Shown here piece by piece: positions 62,948-64,000 of a DNA stretch of 64,000 nt (its first letter is position 1; every line of letters starts with the position of its first letter). A program made the position numbers and the translations under genes. The DNA comes from an uncultured Bacteroidales bacterium (GTDB taxonomy: Bacteria > Bacteroidota > Bacteroidia > Bacteroidales > UBA932). The stretch is from assembly GCA_944322565.1 (NCBI GenBank), contig CALUPG010000009.1, positions 54,336 through 118,335 on the forward strand, in the 5' to 3' direction. The notes below the pieces were generated by a model, which had not been told where the DNA came from, searched no databases, and saw only the letters and a program-made list of their open reading frames with translations.

Positions 62948-63217
62948 TTACTTGTGCAAATTATCAGATTTTGGCAGTTGCCGGTACTCCATCTCCAGGT
63001 CAAAGAGCATCTTGTCGGCGATGAGGCGGGCGAGGCCGGACTCCAGGAGACCGAACCCCTCGCTCACCTTGTCTACTGTCTCTATGTTCTCGTCATAGAA
63101 CTGCCCGCCAGACGAGGACTCATCCCAGCTGTTGAACAGTTCGTAGGCCCTGTGCAGGCTGGAGAGCACTTCCGTCAGGCGGGAGTCCGCCTGGGCCGGT
63201 ATCATCTTCTCTTCCAT
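62948..63217 (-). CDS. Small phage protein of unknown function
   Basis: The start at 63217 follows a GGGAGG Shine-Dalgarno-like site, which is rare in this genome, and is preferred over a frame start at 63385. The 89 residues are acidic and helical (YELFNSWDESSSGG). It lies 14 bp after the 107-residue gene, so the two are co-transcribed. Confidence 0.6.
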   Translation of the reverse strand: MEEKMIPAQADSRLTEVLSSLHRAYELFNSWDESSSGGQFYDENIETVDKVSEGFGLLESGLARLIADKMLFDLEMEYRQLPKSDNLHK

Positions 63218-63231
63218 GGCGCACCTCCCGT

Positions 63232-63555
63232 CTATTCGTTGGCCGCCTTGCGGAACCCTGCCGGGCGGATGGCATTCATCTCCCTCTCTGCCACCCTCGA
63301 GGCTATCTGCAGCATCTGACGGTGCTTCAGGTCGGAGAGTTGGCGGTACATCAGGCGGTTCATGGTGATGAGCATCCGGCGGCATTCCTCCAGCGCCTGG
63401 GGATCAACGGGGACTCCCGTCTCGTCGGCGGCGGTGCGGAAGACATCAAATGCGACGGAGAGGCTGAGGGTCTCGTCGATGAGCGCCTTGACGGCGGTCT
63501 TGCATCTCACCAGCCCCTTCAGGCTGGTGGTGGCGGTGTTGTGTTGGTAAGGCAT
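63232..63555 (-). CDS. Phage protein of unknown function with structured leader
   Basis: The 107-residue protein is helical (KALIDETLSLSVAFDVFRTA; RRMLITMNRLMYRQLSDLKHRQMLQIA). The 5' coding bases form the right arm of a 16-bp inverted repeat, so the leader can cover its start codon. No family is recognised. Confidence 0.6.
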   Translation of the reverse strand: MPYQHNTATTSLKGLVRCKTAVKALIDETLSLSVAFDVFRTAADETGVPVDPQALEECRRMLITMNRLMYRQLSDLKHRQMLQIASRVAEREMNAIRPAGFRKAANE

Positions 63556-63737
63556 ATAACAACATATTATGATGAAAGCCCTGCACTTAGGTGGGCCTTA
63601 CCAACACAACATCTCTGCCGTATTTGCTCCGCCGGTTTCCCGGGCGGATTCCACCTTATGCAGGGCAGTCATCTATTTCTTTCGTGAAAATACACCACGG
63701 CAGAAAAGATAGACAAGTGATACAGTATTGGTAAGGC
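63538..63737 (-). ncRNA. Leader with mutually exclusive pairing segments
   Basis: In transcript order: GCCTTACCAA at 63737-63728, a segment with GATGA, GCCCTGCA and AGGTGG at 63673-63651, GTTGTGTTGGTAAGGC at 63610-63595, its complement with CCACCT, TGCAGGGC and TCATC at 63594-63571, then the start codon segment GCCTTACCAACACAAC at 63553-63538. The third can pair with the first or with the start segment; the second with the fourth. It could be a riboregulator or a set of operators. Confidence 0.55.
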
Positions 63738-63742
63738 AATAG

Positions 63743-63773
63743 CAAAGGTAGGAAAAGTTTTGCGATATGCAAA
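63743..63773 (-). promoter_or_regulatory. Promoter of the 63232-63555 gene
   Basis: On the minus strand TTTG (63773-63770), 19 bp, TACCTTTG (63750-63743). Transcription should start near 63737, so the RNA begins with the GCCTTACCAA segment. Confidence 0.65.
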
Positions 63774-63790
63774 TGTTTTGTCGGGGGATA

Positions 63791-63819
63791 CGAAAAAAGG
63801 GCGACCTGAAGGCCGCCCT
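63791..63819 (-). terminator. Terminator after the XRE regulator gene
   Basis: On the minus strand AGGGCGGCCTTCAGGTCGCC is followed by CTTTTTTCG. It matches the terminator at 62394-62422 nearly base for base. Confidence 0.8.
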
Positions 63820-63859
63820 AACGCGTCAAAAGTTCCATGACCGGAATTGCACCGGCTTA

Positions 63860-64000
63860 TCAGAGGGACACCTTGCCGACACCGACGACTTCAAGGTTCA
63901 CCGGAATGTCGAGTGCCCGGAAGATCTTCGACACGGAAGACAGGGTGATGCTCTTGCCGTTCTCAAAGCGGGAAATCTGAGCCTTCTTCACCCCGATCCG
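63860..64000 (-). CDS. XRE-family helix-turn-helix regulator, 3' part only
   Basis: Translation of the minus strand to the window edge gives 46 residues, RIGVKKAQISRFENGKSITL then SSVSKIFRALDIPVNL, the second half of an XRE helix-turn-helix with the recognition helix QISRFENGKS. The 5' end is outside the window. It may be the element's repressor or an antitoxin; the partner is not visible. The stop is followed by a terminator. Confidence 0.75.
   Translation of the reverse strand, partial: RIGVKKAQISRFENGKSITLSSVSKIFRALDIPVNLEVVGVGKVSL

Larger units (their letters stand above)
52056..64000. mobile_element. Integrated phage-like element at tRNA-fMet, right end outside window
   Basis: It includes a tyrosine integrase, large terminase, capsid and prohead protease genes, regulators and a repeat-rich non-coding region. 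The left boundary is inferred from the tRNA 3' end next to the integrase. The right boundary and second attachment copy are beyond 64 kb; no other copy of the tRNA end is in the window. No portal, tail or lysis gene is seen. Confidence 0.8.

Noticed and set aside
52133..64000. Second attachment copy inside the window
   Set aside because: No other copy of the tRNA-fMet 3' end was found, so the right end must lie beyond the window.

Overview
The window is a stretch of chromosome from a member of the Bacteroidales. The evidence is a SusC/SusD polysaccharide-utilisation locus with DUF1735 and GH18 lipoproteins, Bacteroidota-type promoters (TTTG, about 19 bp, TAnnTTTG) seen upstream of many genes, weak use of Shine-Dalgarno sites, and families such as the two-domain amidase with a golvesin-like insert. 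Base composition is roughly balanced, so a group such as Alistipes or Cryptobacteroides relatives is possible, but the genus cannot be fixed from this sequence.

Layout. 1-25.3 kb is mostly housekeeping and envelope genes: a partial RsmI-like methylase, folB, mtaB, a PhnP-like hydrolase, recQ, pckA, an M16 lipoprotein protease, yycJ/HAD/TPR genes, an M28 peptidase, two glycosyltransferase genes, an MsbA-type ABC exporter, a VanZ protein, a large amidase-like secreted protein and a CyuA-type cysteine desulfidase. 25.6-32.6 kb is a compact PUL (SusC, SusD-like, GH18, DUF1735-LamG) that looks built to release and bind N-glycans. 32.9-51.7 kb returns to core functions: a C_GCAxxG_C_C protein, mltG, a LysM glucosaminidase, rnz, rpsA, corA, mntP, recR, a BadF-type kinase, an FKBP isomerase, a Nudix hydrolase, an addAB-like nuclease pair and an SLC13 permease.

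From 52.06 kb to the right edge lies an integrated phage-like element. Its tyrosine integrase starts about 130 bp beyond the 3' end of an initiator tRNA-Met gene, which marks the likely attachment site. All other element genes run leftward: an XRE regulator (cut by the window end), three small proteins, a DUF5053-like protein, a repeat-rich 0.87 kb non-coding region, then an S49 prohead protease, a capsid protein with an N-terminal scaffold-like region, several small packaging or structural proteins, and last the large terminase. No portal, tail or lysis gene is present in the visible 11.9 kb, so it is either a prophage whose other genes lie beyond 64 kb or a capsid-encoding satellite.

The most unusual signals are in that element. 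The leader of the 63232-63555 gene holds two sets of inverted repeats that cannot all pair at once, one covering the start codon. The 61.8-62.2 kb region has clustered CGTACG-type sites around an AT-rich core, which looks like an origin or a regulatory hub. On the chromosome side, a palindromic intergenic repeat family occurs at three places, and several promoters are interleaved or divergent with exact 19-20 bp spacing.
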